This document shows, piece by piece, positions 7,413 through 18,945 of a stretch of DNA of 64,000 bases; positions within the stretch are counted from its first letter, which is position 1; each line of letters starts with the position of its first letter. The translations under genes were made by a program, and so were the position numbers. The notes beneath the pieces are model-generated. The model was not told where the DNA came from. It was given only the letters and a program-made list of their open reading frames with translations, and did not search any database. Origin of the DNA: SpSt-77 sp049972045 (GTDB taxonomy: Bacteria > Chloroflexota > Anaerolineae > B4-G1 > DUEL01); assembly GCA_049972045.1 (NCBI GenBank), contig JBMFKS010000003.1:1-64000 (forward strand), written 5' to 3'.

Positions 7413-8207
7413 TCAGACCAGGAGCAAGGCGCGAATGAGGTTGGTTTTGGAGAAATGGCCGCCGGTGAGGCGGCTCATATAGTTTTCGGGGCCCAGGAGT
7501 CGGCGGCTGATTTCTTCTGCCGGAAGGCCCTGCTTCTGGAGCGCGCGGGCCTCCTGGGCCAGTTTCTCCAGATACGCGATTTTGCGCCGGATGGCATCGC
7601 TGCCATTCTCTACCATGCCGGCGTGCGCACAGAAGATCGTTCGGGGGGTCCGTTTCAGGACTTCCCGCAGCGACTGCAGAGTTGCCCCCATATCCTCGTC
7701 TGCCCGCAGGTAGCGTACCCGCTCGTGGATAAAGAGGTCTCCGCTAAAGAGCCAGCCCTGGCGCGGTTCAAAGAAGCAGACGTGGTCGGGGGAGTGGCCC
7801 GGGGTCGGGATGACCTCAAAGCGGTATCGGTCGGTCTCCACAGCGTCTCCCAGCGGCTCCACGGTGACGTTCCCCGGCTGTCCCCACACGAGGCGGCGGT
7901 AGAACTGGAGGCGGGGGAAATGGGCCAGGATGGGGACGGCGTCGGGCGGGGCGGCAATGGGAAGGTGCAGGGTCTGCTGAAGCAGCGCGTTGCCCCCGGC
8001 GTGGTCTTCGTGGTGGTGGGTGTTCACGGCCTGCCGGATGGGCCGGGTCCGGCACCAGGCCAGCATCTGGCGCGCGGTGCCGGGACACCCCGTATCTATG
8101 AGCAGGCCGTCCACCTCATACGCGTTCACGGTGTAGAGCGCGCGGCCGAAGGCCGTCCGGGCCAGATGCAGGCGGGTGACCGGACCGTGTTCGGTGACCT
8201 GAAGCAT
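7413..8207 (-). CDS. MBL-fold metallo-hydrolase
   Basis: 264 residues with the zinc-binding motif NTHHHEDHAGG near residue 58, a second ligand in PGHSPDHVCF near 135 and SGDLF near 150, the order expected for the metallo-beta-lactamase fold. The C-terminal helical part (IRRKIAYLEKL) resembles glyoxalase II-like or uncharacterised thiolesterases. The ATG at 8207 begins the family sequence. An upstream in-frame start at 8273 would overlap the preceding ferritin-like gene. The two genes are 29 bases apart and are likely co-transcribed. The substrate is unknown. Confidence 0.85.
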   Translation of the reverse strand: MLQVTEHGPVTRLHLARTAFGRALYTVNAYEVDGLLIDTGCPGTARQMLAWCRTRPIRQAVNTHHHEDHAGGNALLQQTLHLPIAAPPDAVPILAHFPRLQFYRRLVWGQPGNVTVEPLGDAVETDRYRFEVIPTPGHSPDHVCFFEPRQGWLFSGDLFIHERVRYLRADEDMGATLQSLREVLKRTPRTIFCAHAGMVENGSDAIRRKIAYLEKLAQEARALQKQGLPAEEISRRLLGPENYMSRLTGGHFSKTNLIRALLLV

Positions 8208-8236
8208 CGGCGCTCTCGGGAGCGGACCCCTGCTAC

Positions 8237-8785
8237 TCAGCCGGTAAAGAACGGCTTCTGGAAGGGGTCCCACCAGGTCTGGTTCCGGGTCAGGTATTCG
8301 TGGGTGTCCTGCAGAAGCCGGTAGTGGGCCTCTTCCTGACGGGTGAGGAAGCGGTAGGCCTCGGCGGCCCGGGGGTCATCGGCCTCTTCCGCCGCCCGAG
8401 CATACAATTCCCGGGAGAGCCGCTCCGTCTCCAGCCCGAACTCCAGCGCGGCGATGTCCCCTTCCAGCGAAATGGGGCGGTCGGGGGTGAAGACGGGCAG
8501 AGGGTCCGGTGGCTCCTCGCCAGGGAGGTCCGGGTTGGCCGCGTCCAGCGGAAAGTCCGCCTTGATCGCCACCTCATAGGGGAGCCAACCCTGACCGGCT
8601 TCCAGAGAGCGGTACTCCGCCAGGAGAAGCCGCAGGTGGTCTTCCTCCTGTCGGGCCAGGTCGCGAAACATCCGGCTTCCCCGCTCGTCGGAAGCCCGTT
8701 CAGCCGCCAGCGTGTAGAAGCGGTAACCGTCCCGTTCCAGGCTCATACCGCGCCGCAATATCCCCAACGGGGTGTTCCAGTCCAT
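8237..8785 (-). CDS. Ferritin-like (rubrerythrin-type) diiron protein
   Basis: 182 residues with two helix pairs carrying metal ligands: LERDGYRFY and RQEEDHLRLL in the first half, ETERLSRELY and RQEEAHYRLL in the second. This is the Glu/ExxH pattern of the ferritin-like fold. A Pro-rich linker of about 45 residues separates the halves. There is no rubredoxin domain, so it is not a full rubrerythrin. A role in peroxide or iron handling is inferred from the family only. It is the first gene of a pair with the MBL gene. Confidence 0.83.
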   Translation of the reverse strand: MDWNTPLGILRRGMSLERDGYRFYTLAAERASDERGSRMFRDLARQEEDHLRLLLAEYRSLEAGQGWLPYEVAIKADFPLDAANPDLPGEEPPDPLPVFTPDRPISLEGDIAALEFGLETERLSRELYARAAEEADDPRAAEAYRFLTRQEEAHYRLLQDTHEYLTRNQTWWDPFQKPFFTG

Positions 8786-8842
8786 ATTGCCTCCTTGGAG
8801 GGAGGGGGATGCGTTGCCGCTCTTCCCCCTTGGTTTCCTTGT

Positions 8843-9058
8843 CTACTTACAAGTTCCTGTAGTGGAGATGCCCAGGAGTTTGTAGATGAGGCAGAAGCCA
8901 GTGGCAGCGGTGAAAGCCAGAATCAGGCCGACCACAGCCACCACGATCCCCAGGACAGCCCCCTGCAGGGCTCTCAGCGGGCCCAGCCCCACCACCAGGA
9001 AAATAACAGCCAGCACAGCCCGAATGATGCGGTCCACGGTCCCTTCGTTGCGTTCCAT
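8843..9058 (-). CDS. DUF2892 / YgaP-like small membrane protein
   Basis: 71 residues with two membrane helices and the family start 'N.GT.DRI.RAVL', followed by a GLGPLRALQG turn and the end TGFCLIYKLLGIST with a conserved Cys. This is the membrane part of YgaP-like proteins without the rhodanese domain. It has a clear ribosome binding site (GGGAGG) and its own strong promoter. Confidence 0.88.
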   Translation of the reverse strand: MERNEGTVDRIIRAVLAVIFLVVGLGPLRALQGAVLGIVVAVVGLILAFTAATGFCLIYKLLGISTTGTCK

Positions 9059-9090
9059 TGGACACCTCCCGATATTGTTGTTTTGCTTCT

Positions 9091-9118
9091 ATTTTATTCC
9101 CAACGGGGCATTTGTCAA
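9091..9118 (-). promoter_or_regulatory. Sigma-70 promoter of the DUF2892 gene
   Basis: On the minus strand: TTGACA (9118-9113), a 16-base spacer, and TAAAAT (9096-9091), 32 bases before the ATG at 9058. Confidence 0.75.
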
Positions 9119-9162
9119 GGGGTACCGTGCCATTTCCTGAGGGGCGAAATCGGCCGTGGTCT

Positions 9163-9205
9163 CGCCCGAACGTATTGCCACTGGAAAAATGATTCGGGCG
9201 ATCCG
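9163..9205 (+). repeat. Repeat copy shared with 61600-61640
   Basis: About 40 bases (GCCCGAACGTATTGCC, then ATGATTCGGGCGATC) recur at 61600-61640 with a few changes. ATTGCC and GGGCRAT can pair imperfectly. Apart from this and the DUF2892 promoter, I see nothing in 9119-9316. Confidence 0.55.
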
Positions 9206-9316
9206 ACCGCGCCCTCATCCCCTTGATCTCCTCTCTCCCCGCGGCCTTTGGCTTCAGCACCCCCCTCTTCTTCCTCTCCCGGTGAGATAGGCGGTTACCG
9301 GGCCCTTCAGGGCAGG

Positions 9317-10384
9317 TTATTTCCCTATCGGCAGGAAGAAGAAGGCCAGCGCCAGGATGAGGTAGACGACCAACAGTTGCGTTCCCTCCATCCAGTTGGA
9401 TTCCCCGTCCTGCGAGACCAGTGCGGCAATGATGCTGGCGGCAACCAGGGCGGCCAGTTCAAAAGGATTGAAGACCAGGGTCAGCGGATTCCCCATCGCC
9501 AGGCTGAGGAATACCAGAGTAGGGGCCACAAAGAGCGCCACCTGCAATCCCGATCCCACGGAGATGCCCAGGCTCAGGTCCATCTCGTCTTTGGCCGCCA
9601 TCTGCACGGCTACCATGTGCTCCGCCACGTTGCCTACCAGCGGAATGATGACAACCCCGATGAAGAACTCAGTCCATCCCAGAGATTGCAGGACCGGCTC
9701 CACGGCGGCCACCAGGACCTCGCTCATCCAGGCGATCAGCGCGGTGGAGATGGTCAGCCCTGCCAGGGTCTTCCAGAGAGGCCACTCCGGCTTGCTATGT
9801 GCCCGACGATGAATCACTCCGGGCTGGGAATCTCTGCTCCCGTTGTGGAGCAGATAGAACTGGCTCAGGATATAGACCAGCAGCATGGCTCCGGCCACTC
9901 CTAAACTCAGGTATTCCACAGCCATGTGACCGGTGCCCACTTCTATGGCGTGACTGAAGAGGGAGGGGATGCCCAAGGCGATAACGGCCAGCATCAGCAT
10001 CGTTGCGTTCAACCCGGCCTGCGTGCGGTCAAATTTCTGGAGGCCATGCCGTAATCCTCCGACCAGGAGACTGAGCCCCATCACCAGCAGGAGATTGCCC
10101 AGGATAGAGCCCGTAATAGAGGCCTTGACCAGTTCCAGCAATCCCGCGCGGATGGCGAAGAAGGTGATGATGAGTTCGGCCGCGTTCCCCAGCGTGCTGT
10201 TGATCAGGCCGCTGATCTGAGGCCCGGCCCGCTCTGCCAGTGCCTCCGTCGCCCGACCCAGCAGCGCCGCCAGAGGGACGATGCCCAGCGCCGCCGCAGC
10301 GAAGGTCAGGACTGCCGGTCCACCCAGGTATCGGGAGAACAACGCAACCGGAACCAGAATCAATAGGCCATAGAGAGCCTTCAT
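9317..10384 (-). CDS. cax: Calcium/proton antiporter (CaCA family)
   Basis: 355 residues with about eleven membrane segments in two homologous halves. Each half carries the alpha-repeat signature: INSTLGNAAELIITFFA near residue 63 and IPLVGNVAEHMVAV near 240. These are the cation-binding Glu motifs of CAX-type antiporters. The loop between the halves is short and hydrophilic. The ATG overlaps the stop of the upstream lipid kinase gene by four bases, so both come from the promoter at 11327. Confidence 0.93.
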   Translation of the reverse strand: MKALYGLLILVPVALFSRYLGGPAVLTFAAAALGIVPLAALLGRATEALAERAGPQISGLINSTLGNAAELIITFFAIRAGLLELVKASITGSILGNLLLVMGLSLLVGGLRHGLQKFDRTQAGLNATMLMLAVIALGIPSLFSHAIEVGTGHMAVEYLSLGVAGAMLLVYILSQFYLLHNGSRDSQPGVIHRRAHSKPEWPLWKTLAGLTISTALIAWMSEVLVAAVEPVLQSLGWTEFFIGVVIIPLVGNVAEHMVAVQMAAKDEMDLSLGISVGSGLQVALFVAPTLVFLSLAMGNPLTLVFNPFELAALVAASIIAALVSQDGESNWMEGTQLLVVYLILALAFFFLPIGK

Positions 10385-11319
10385 TGCTCCTCCGAGCCGA
10401 AAAGGGTAGAGGGGGCCTGGATGGGCACCATCACCCGCAGCGACCGGGGGACCACCCGGATGCCGACCGGTGTGGTTCCCAGGGGTTCCCCGTCGGCCTG
10501 GACGGCCATCGGCATCTCGGTCCAGACGGTAACCTGACGGGCTGTCCGTTGCACCACCTGGGGGTTCTGGAGATGACGGCCTACGAACAGTTGGCCTGCC
10601 ATTCGCAACATGTACAGAAATCCCCCCAGTCCTTTGAACAGAAACACATCCAGCAGGCCGTCATCCATCCGGGCCTGGGGGGTTAAGTGGAAGATGGAGT
10701 ACATCTGGACATTGCTGACCACCACCAGGAGCGCGCGGCTCCGCAGGGCCCGCCCGTCCAGCACCAGATGGGTCCGCACGCCGGAGAACTCCCGTGCCAG
10801 TGTCAACCCGGCGATGACGTAGGGCAACACACCCAGCCGCTTGACCCGTTTCGGTCGGGGCTCCATATCCGAGGTGATCTGGGCGTCAAAACCGATGCCC
10901 GCCCACAGGAGGAAGTAGCGGTCGTTCAGGCGGCCCACATCCACTCTTCGGACGCGCCCCTCGGCCTGGGCAATCGCGGCTTCCCGCAGGCGGAAGGGAT
11001 GGGTCAGGGTGTAGACGGGCAAGTGAAGTTGCCGCGCCCAGACGTTGCCGGTGCCCACCGGCAGGACGCCCAGCGCGGTCTCTGTGCCCACCAGGCCGTT
11101 GACGGCCTCGTTGACCGTCCCGTCCCCTCCGGCGGCCCACACGGTGTCCATTCCGGCCTGGGCGGCCTCCCGGGCCAGCGCGGTCGCTTCTCCGGCCCGG
11201 CGGGTGGTCTCTATCTCCACCGACCAACCCCGGGCGGAGAGTTCCCGGCGCACCCGCTTCAGTTCTTTCCAGACGTCGCGGGGACCGGCAACGGGGTTAT
11301 AGATGATGAGGCTTTTCAC
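10381..11319 (-). CDS. Diacylglycerol/lipid kinase (YegS/BmrU-like)
   Basis: 312 residues. The nucleotide-binding motif GGDGTVNEAVNGL near residue 66 and LPVGTGNVWAR near 85 identify the DAGK catalytic fold, and the C-terminal PMAVQADGEPLG is the usual end motif. It phosphorylates a lipid hydroxyl at the membrane; the exact lipid is unknown. The start is set at GTG 11319, where family sequence KSLIIYNP begins. An upstream start at 11367 would add residues unlike the family and would lie upstream of the promoter. Confidence 0.9.
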   Translation of the reverse strand: MKSLIIYNPVAGPRDVWKELKRVRRELSARGWSVEIETTRRAGEATALAREAAQAGMDTVWAAGGDGTVNEAVNGLVGTETALGVLPVGTGNVWARQLHLPVYTLTHPFRLREAAIAQAEGRVRRVDVGRLNDRYFLLWAGIGFDAQITSDMEPRPKRVKRLGVLPYVIAGLTLAREFSGVRTHLVLDGRALRSRALLVVVSNVQMYSIFHLTPQARMDDGLLDVFLFKGLGGFLYMLRMAGQLFVGRHLQNPQVVQRTARQVTVWTEMPMAVQADGEPLGTTPVGIRVVPRSLRVMVPIQAPSTLFGSEEQ

Positions 11320-11326
11320 GCTGGGG

Positions 11327-11354
11327 ATTATAGCACCGGCTCGCCGGCGCGCAA
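11327..11354 (-). promoter_or_regulatory. Extended -10 promoter placed for a leaderless mRNA
   Basis: On the minus strand TGCTATAAT ends at 11327, seven bases before the GTG at 11319, so transcription should begin at or next to the start codon. A weak -35 (TTGCGC, 11354-11349) lies 16 bases upstream. There is no ribosome binding site. Confidence 0.6.
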
Positions 11355-11390
11355 CTCTCCTACGCAACGGAAGTTGCCCATGACGTAATG

Positions 11391-11419
11391 TTGTCTCTTT
11401 TCCCCGCCTGTGTTACAAT
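11391..11419 (+). promoter_or_regulatory. Sigma-70 promoter of the glycyl-tRNA synthetase gene
   Basis: TTGTCT at 11391-11396, a 17-base spacer, and TACAAT at 11414-11419. The transcript would have a leader of about 165 bases. No T-box sequence (the AGGGTGG-type core) was found in it. Confidence 0.65.
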
Positions 11420-11483
11420 GGAAACAATCACGGCGCGAGCGCCCTCGGCGTGTGGCGCTGCGTGGCTGACCACGAGCGGCCTT

Positions 11484-11508
11484 GTAGCGCAGGCGAACAG
11501 CCTGCGCC
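11484..11508 (+). repeat. Hairpin of the GTAGCGCAGG repeat family
   Basis: GTAGCGCAGGC, a GAACA loop, then GCCTGCGC: an 8-bp hairpin in the leader of the glycyl-tRNA synthetase mRNA. The same head sequence recurs at 37806, 46618 and 60551. Confidence 0.6.
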
Positions 11509-11591
11509 CCATTAACCGAGAGGCGACCCCGCAAATTCTCAAAGAACCACCATCGCTCCGGATATTGATTCGGACAGGAGGCCACTGTTCC

Positions 11592-14594
<3,003 letters not shown>

Positions 14595-14596
14595 CG

Positions 14597-14629
14597 GGGG
14601 CAGGGCGCAGGGCGCAGGGCGCGGAACCT
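14597..14629 (+). repeat. Short heptamer array (GCAGGGC)
   Basis: Three to four units of GCAGGGC directly after the synthetase stop codon. This is the same heptamer as in the arrays around mutL. Confidence 0.5.
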
Positions 14630-14687
14630 GGTAACGCTTCCCTAACTGTTTTGTAACTGTTGACAGAAGTGCGAAATTTAAGGATCG

Positions 14688-14696
14688 TGTTATAAT
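14688..14696 (+). promoter_or_regulatory. Extended -10 promoter of the sensory locus
   Basis: TGTTATAAT ends at 14696, 86 bases before the first response-regulator ATG. A perfect TTGACA at 14660-14665 lies too far upstream (25 bases) to serve as its -35. Confidence 0.5.
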
Positions 14697-14782
14697 TGGA
14701 GTGGTTCGGTTCGTGATGGGCGGGGAAAGGGGAATTTTGTGGCGGAGGGAATTTCTCCACCTGCACAGGAGATAGCCTGGGC

Positions 14783-15163
14783 ATGAACCATCCAAAGATT
14801 TTATATATTGAGGATAATCCGGAGAACCGTTTGCTGATCCGGCGGATTCTGGAGGCGGAAGGGTACACCGTGGTGGAGGCTGTAGATGGGCCTTCCGGGT
14901 TGGAAGCAGCGGCATCCTCTCCGCCTGACCTGATTCTCCTGGACATCAACCTGCCGGAGATGGATGGGTACGAACTGGTGGGGAAGTTACGCCAGATTCC
15001 GGGTTTGGCGACGACTCCGATCATTGCACTGACGGCCTATGCTCTGAAGGGAGATCGGGAACGCATCCTCTCTGCTGGTTGTGACGGCTATATTCAGAAG
15101 CCCATAGATGTGGACAGTTTACCGGTTCAGGTGGCCTCATTTCTGAAGAAGGGGGCCGGCTGA
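14783..15163 (+). CDS. Single-domain response regulator (CheY-like)
   Basis: 126 residues, only a receiver domain. The acidic pocket is EDN at residues 10-12, the phosphoacceptor Asp is in ILLDINLPEMDG near 53, with the switch Thr/Ala in ALTAYA and the Lys in YIQKPID near 105. There is no output domain, so it must act by protein contact or phosphotransfer. It is the first gene of the 29-kb sensory locus, 15 bases before a second receiver, and both precede a histidine kinase that lacks its own receiver. Confidence 0.93.
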   Translation: MNHPKILYIEDNPENRLLIRRILEAEGYTVVEAVDGPSGLEAAASSPPDLILLDINLPEMDGYELVGKLRQIPGLATTPIIALTAYALKGDRERILSAGCDGYIQKPIDVDSLPVQVASFLKKGAG

Positions 15164-15178
15164 GGTTGGGAGGCACCG

Positions 15179-15595
15179 ATGCCACCGCTAAACCCGCAGG
15201 ATGTCACCGTTCTGGTAATTGAGGACAACCTGAACAACTTCCTGCTTATGGCCCGCCTGCTGGCGTTTGTTGGGGTGGGGCGCTGCGAGTGGAAGGCTTC
15301 CGGCTGGCAGGTGCTGGAGTACGCTGAGACGTTGCCGCGCATAGACCTGATTTTGATGGACATTTTCCTCCCGGAGCGGGATGGCTATGAGGCTCTGAGC
15401 CTGCTGCGATCGCATCCTCGCTTCAAAGACGTTCCCATTATTGCGATCACGGCGGATGCCAGTGTGGAGAGCATGGAGCGGGCTCGCCAGGCTGGATTTA
15501 ATGGTTTCATTGGCAAGCCGATAGACCCGGACCGGTTTCCAGAGCAAATTTGGCGCATCCTGCGGGGTGAGCCCGTTTGGGACCCGGGGATATAA
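15179..15595 (+). CDS. Single-domain response regulator (CheY-like)
   Basis: 138 residues, receiver only: IEDN at the start, LILMDIFLPERDGYEAL with the phosphoacceptor Asp near residue 60, IIAITADA, and FIGKPIDPDRF with the conserved Lys. It differs clearly from the preceding receiver (an extra loop GVGRCEWKA), so the two are not recent duplicates. It is probably a partner of the kinase at 15731. Confidence 0.92.
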   Translation: MPPLNPQDVTVLVIEDNLNNFLLMARLLAFVGVGRCEWKASGWQVLEYAETLPRIDLILMDIFLPERDGYEALSLLRSHPRFKDVPIIAITADASVESMERARQAGFNGFIGKPIDPDRFPEQIWRILRGEPVWDPGI

Positions 15596-15730
15596 CCGGG
15601 TCTCCTTATTCGGGTCGAAAAGCCCTTCCTTTCCCGTGAACTGCGGAAGTCCTGCTTTTAAGCACTCTCCGCTGGGGTGGTGGTTACTCGTGGCGAGTGT
15701 GACCCATCCCGCGATCAGCGAGTAGCGAAA

Positions 15731-18070
15731 ATGGAGGCCTTTCCAGGGGCCGCTGGTCTGGAAGTGCCCGGCGTGGGGATGCGAGGCGGGCTGGGACGGA
15801 CCATTCTGACCGCCTTCCTGATATTGGCGATTGTACCGCTCAGTGTTGTCAGTTGGTACGCCTCCACCCGTCACCGCGAGAATATCCAGGAGGAGGTGAC
15901 GGGGAAACTGGTCACCATCGCCGCTCTGAAAGAGGCCCAGATTACCCGTTGGCTGGAGGAGCAAGCCGTCGCGCTGGACGACCCGGAACTGCGGGAAGCC
16001 ATCTTCCGGGCGGCTGGAAGAAGCCCCGAAGAAATCCGCTCCCTCCTGACCACTCTCGCTTCCCAGAAGGGTGTTGAGGACCTGGCCCTGATTGGCCCTC
16101 AGGGTCGGGTGGAGTGGGCCGGGGATGCCTCCTGGGAGGGTGATACCGTTATCCTGCCTTCCAGCCCCGATGCCTTCGCTCTCCAGGTGTCTCCGAACCT
16201 TGCCGGACGGGAAGGGATTGTCCTGATCCGGCCGTTAAGTTCAGCCCGATGGCCCTCCATCGCGGCCCGGCTGACCGGGGAGGGCTTGATCCATATTCTG
16301 GAGGAACGGGCCGGCCTGGGCGAAACGGGAGAAGCCTACTTGGTGGATCAATGGGGGTTCGCCTGTCCACAAAATCGTCGGATCACCAGCCCGGCCATTC
16401 AGGCGGCCCTTTCCGGACAGGACGGTCAGGGCCTGTATGAGAACTATAGGGGCACGCCCGTCATTGGCGTCTACCGGTGGCTCCCCACGCTGAGCCTGGC
16501 CCTGGTCGTGGAGCAGACGCAAGAGGAGGCCTTCGCGGGCAACGAGGCGGTGACTACCGCCGTCATTGCGGCCACCCTGGGCGTCGCCATCGCCACGGCG
16601 GCTATCGCCGCCGTGGTCACCCGCCAGATTACCCGACCGGTCGTCCGGCTGACGGAATCCGCTCTGCGGATTGCCGCCGGAGACCTCTCCCAGCGGGTGG
16701 ACATCACCTCCCGGGACGAAATTGGCATCCTGGCCCAGGTCTTCAATCAGATGGCGACGGAACTGGAGGCCCTGTACAACGACCTGGAGGCCAAAGTTGC
16801 GGAGCGAACCCGCCTTCTCCAGCAGGCCAACTACCAGATTCAGCGCCGCGCCATCCAGTTGCAGGCCAGCCTGGAGGTCGGGCAAGCGGTCACCTCCATC
16901 CTGGACCCGGACGCCTTGCTGGAGCACGTGGTGCGCGTGGTGCGGGATTGCTTTTATTACTCCCACGTCGCCGTTTACACCACGGACGAATCGGGCAATG
17001 GGTTGGTTCTTCGGGCTTCCGCAGGAGAGGCTGACCCGTTTCATGGCGCGCGTGTGACCGGCGAGTCTCTCAGCGCGGTCGGGCAAGCGTTCCGGGATGG
17101 TCGGGCGGTTCTGGAAAGCCGACCGGTCTCCATCAGGGTGGGTCCGCCCCTCTCCTACGCCCGGGCGGAGGCGGCGCTCCCTCTCCGCCTGGGTGACCGG
17201 GTGCTGGGGGTGATGGACGTCCAGAGCACCCAGCCCGAGTCCTTTGACCAGGATGACGTCTCCGTCCTGCAGAACGTGGCCAATCAGGTCGCCATCGCCC
17301 TGGAGAACGCCCGGGCCTACGCGCTGGAGCGGGAGGCCGCCGAGCGGCTCCGGGAACTGGACCGCTCCAAGCGGCGCTTCCTGGCGAACATGTCCCACGA
17401 ACTGCGCACGCCGTTGACCAACATTATCGGGTTTGCCCGGCTGATGCTGAAGGAGATAGACGGCCCGCTGACCGACCAGCAGCGGCATGACCTGGAAATC
17501 ATCTACCACAACGGCGAGCATCTCCTGGGCCTCATCAATGACCTCCTGGACATCTCCCAGATTGAGGCCGGGATGATGGAACTGGAGTTCCGGGAAGTGG
17601 ACCTGGGTGACCTGATCCGTAGCGTGATGGCCACCGCCAGCGCGCTGTTGCGGGGGAAGCCGGTTGTGATGCGGGAGATCATTGCTCCGCAATTGCCCAA
17701 GGTACGGGCCGACCCCACCCGCATCCGGCAGGTCCTGTTGCGCATTCTGGCCAATGCGGCCAAGTTTACCGACCAGGGCACCATCACCGTCCGGGCGTGG
17801 GCAGAAAATGGGGAGGTCCGGGTCAGCGTCAGTGACACAGGTATTGGGATCCCTCCGGAGGCGCGGGAGCGCATCTTTGAGCGGTTTGAGCAGGGTGTGA
17901 TGGAAAATGGCCGTCGCCCCGATGGAACCGGCCTGGGGCTGGCGCTGAGCAAAGAGTTCGTGGAGATGCACGGCGGCCGTATTTGGGTGGAGAGCGAGGT
18001 CGGGAAGGGCTCTACCTTCACGTTCACGCTGCCTTTGCAGCCTGCCCCCTTTTCCACGAAAGGAGGCTGA
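15731..18070 (+). CDS. Membrane sensor histidine kinase (HAMP-GAF-HisKA-HATPase)
   Basis: About 779 residues. Membrane segments lie near 20-45 and 275-297 with an outside sensor region of about 230 residues between them. Then come HAMP (about 297-345), a coiled coil, GAF (about 380-533), the phosphoacceptor region NMSHELRTPLTNIIGF with His about 556, and an ATPase domain with DTGIGIPPEARERIF and GTGLGLALSKEF. This is the only membrane protein of the locus with a kinase domain. It has no receiver of its own, and two free receivers lie just upstream. An in-frame GTG at 15677 would add 18 residues. The GAF here lacks the RIALDVG signature of the other proteins. Confidence 0.93.
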   Translation: MEAFPGAAGLEVPGVGMRGGLGRTILTAFLILAIVPLSVVSWYASTRHRENIQEEVTGKLVTIAALKEAQITRWLEEQAVALDDPELREAIFRAAGRSPEEIRSLLTTLASQKGVEDLALIGPQGRVEWAGDASWEGDTVILPSSPDAFALQVSPNLAGREGIVLIRPLSSARWPSIAARLTGEGLIHILEERAGLGETGEAYLVDQWGFACPQNRRITSPAIQAALSGQDGQGLYENYRGTPVIGVYRWLPTLSLALVVEQTQEEAFAGNEAVTTAVIAATLGVAIATAAIAAVVTRQITRPVVRLTESALRIAAGDLSQRVDITSRDEIGILAQVFNQMATELEALYNDLEAKVAERTRLLQQANYQIQRRAIQLQASLEVGQAVTSILDPDALLEHVVRVVRDCFYYSHVAVYTTDESGNGLVLRASAGEADPFHGARVTGESLSAVGQAFRDGRAVLESRPVSIRVGPPLSYARAEAALPLRLGDRVLGVMDVQSTQPESFDQDDVSVLQNVANQVAIALENARAYALEREAAERLRELDRSKRRFLANMSHELRTPLTNIIGFARLMLKEIDGPLTDQQRHDLEIIYHNGEHLLGLINDLLDISQIEAGMMELEFREVDLGDLIRSVMATASALLRGKPVVMREIIAPQLPKVRADPTRIRQVLLRILANAAKFTDQGTITVRAWAENGEVRVSVSDTGIGIPPEARERIFERFEQGVMENGRRPDGTGLGLALSKEFVEMHGGRIWVESEVGKGSTFTFTLPLQPAPFSTKGG

Positions 18071-18073
18071 ACG

Positions 18074-18913
18074 ATGGCTGTCGCAACCGTAGACCGGGAA
18101 ACGATTCGGCGAATTCTGCGGGAAGAACTTCCCCGAATGGTGGAGGAAGACCAGGATTTTCGGTACTGGTTGACCGGGTGGATTGCAGAGACTTTCCCCA
18201 AACGCTCGGAGGTGGAGCAGGCATTGGCGCAGGTCTTAGAGCATCTGGTCGCGCTGCGGGAGGACTTTAACCGCCAGTTCGCCCTGCAATCCCAGCGGCT
18301 GGAGGTCGTGGAGCAGCGGCTGGAGGTCGTGGAGCAGCGGCTGGAGGTCGTGGAGCAGCGGCTGGAGGTCGTGGAGCAGCGGCTGGATGCTTTTGAGCAG
18401 CGGATGGAGGAACTGCGCCAGGATTTCAACCGCCAGATGATGCGTCTGGTGGAACGGCATGAGTCCCTGGAGCAACGGGTAAACCAAGGGTTTGCCCGGC
18501 TGGAAGCCACCGTGGGAGCGATCGGGGCCCGCTGGGGGATGATGGCCGAGGAAGCCTTCCGTTCGGGAATGGCGGGCATCCTCCGGGACCAGTTTGGCTG
18601 GCAGGTGGAACGCCTCCTGATGATGGATACCGAGGGCTTCGTCTTCGGACACCCTGATCAGGTGGAGATAGACATCGCCATCCACGACGGCGCCCACTGG
18701 CTGATTGAGATTCGCTCCTCCATGAGCAAGGCCGAGATGTACACCTTTGTGCGCAAGGTGGAGTTCTATGAGCGGCTGCGGGGAGTCCAGGTGGCCCGAC
18801 GGATCGTCATCTCCCCGATGATCCACCCTCAGGCCCAGAAGGTCGCGGAGCGTCTGGGCATAGAACTGTACACCTCCGTCTACGACGTCTCGCCGGACCT
18901 GCGGGGGGGATGA
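18074..18913 (+). CDS. Coiled-coil DUF3782 protein (PD-(D/E)XK-like), heptad version
   Basis: 279 residues. The N-terminal helical part (EEDQDFRYWLTGWI) is followed by a coiled coil with four exact seven-residue repeats RLEVVEQ (about residues 75-103), more coil to about 150, then a globular domain: GARWGMMAEEAFR, DQVEIDIAI, LIEIRSSMSKAEMYTF, RIVISPM and GIELYT. This is the DUF3782 pattern, a nuclease-like fold. The usual E-x-K reads E-I-R here, so the catalytic Lys seems replaced and the copy may be inactive. The gene follows the kinase by 3 bases. A second copy lies at 25993 with an intact E-I-K. Confidence 0.85.
   Translation: MAVATVDRETIRRILREELPRMVEEDQDFRYWLTGWIAETFPKRSEVEQALAQVLEHLVALREDFNRQFALQSQRLEVVEQRLEVVEQRLEVVEQRLEVVEQRLDAFEQRMEELRQDFNRQMMRLVERHESLEQRVNQGFARLEATVGAIGARWGMMAEEAFRSGMAGILRDQFGWQVERLLMMDTEGFVFGHPDQVEIDIAIHDGAHWLIEIRSSMSKAEMYTFVRKVEFYERLRGVQVARRIVISPMIHPQAQKVAERLGIELYTSVYDVSPDLRGG
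18294..18386 (+). repeat. 21-bp tandem repeat, four copies
   Basis: The unit CGGCTGGAGGTCGTGGAGCA(G) repeats four times without change, then decays. It encodes one coiled-coil heptad per unit. Exact DNA identity implies recent expansion or ongoing slippage. Confidence 0.9.
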
Positions 18914-18945
18914 GGGGTCCCGGGAAGAGGGGTGAGGCCAGCGAA

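Noticed and set aside
11425..11591. T-box riboswitch in the glycyl-tRNA synthetase leader
   Set aside because: The conserved T-box core and a specifier loop were not found. Only a GTAGCGCAGG family hairpin is present.
14660..14696. TTGACA at 14660 as the -35 box for TATAAT at 14691
   Set aside because: The spacing of 25 bases is too long. The extended -10 alone is reported.
16241..17971. A 576-codon minus-strand frame opposite the 15731 kinase, and similar long frames opposite other sensors (20336-21286, 23507-25393, 27172-28575, 34529-36562)
   Set aside because: All are antisense shadows in high-GC DNA, with low-complexity translations and no start signals.
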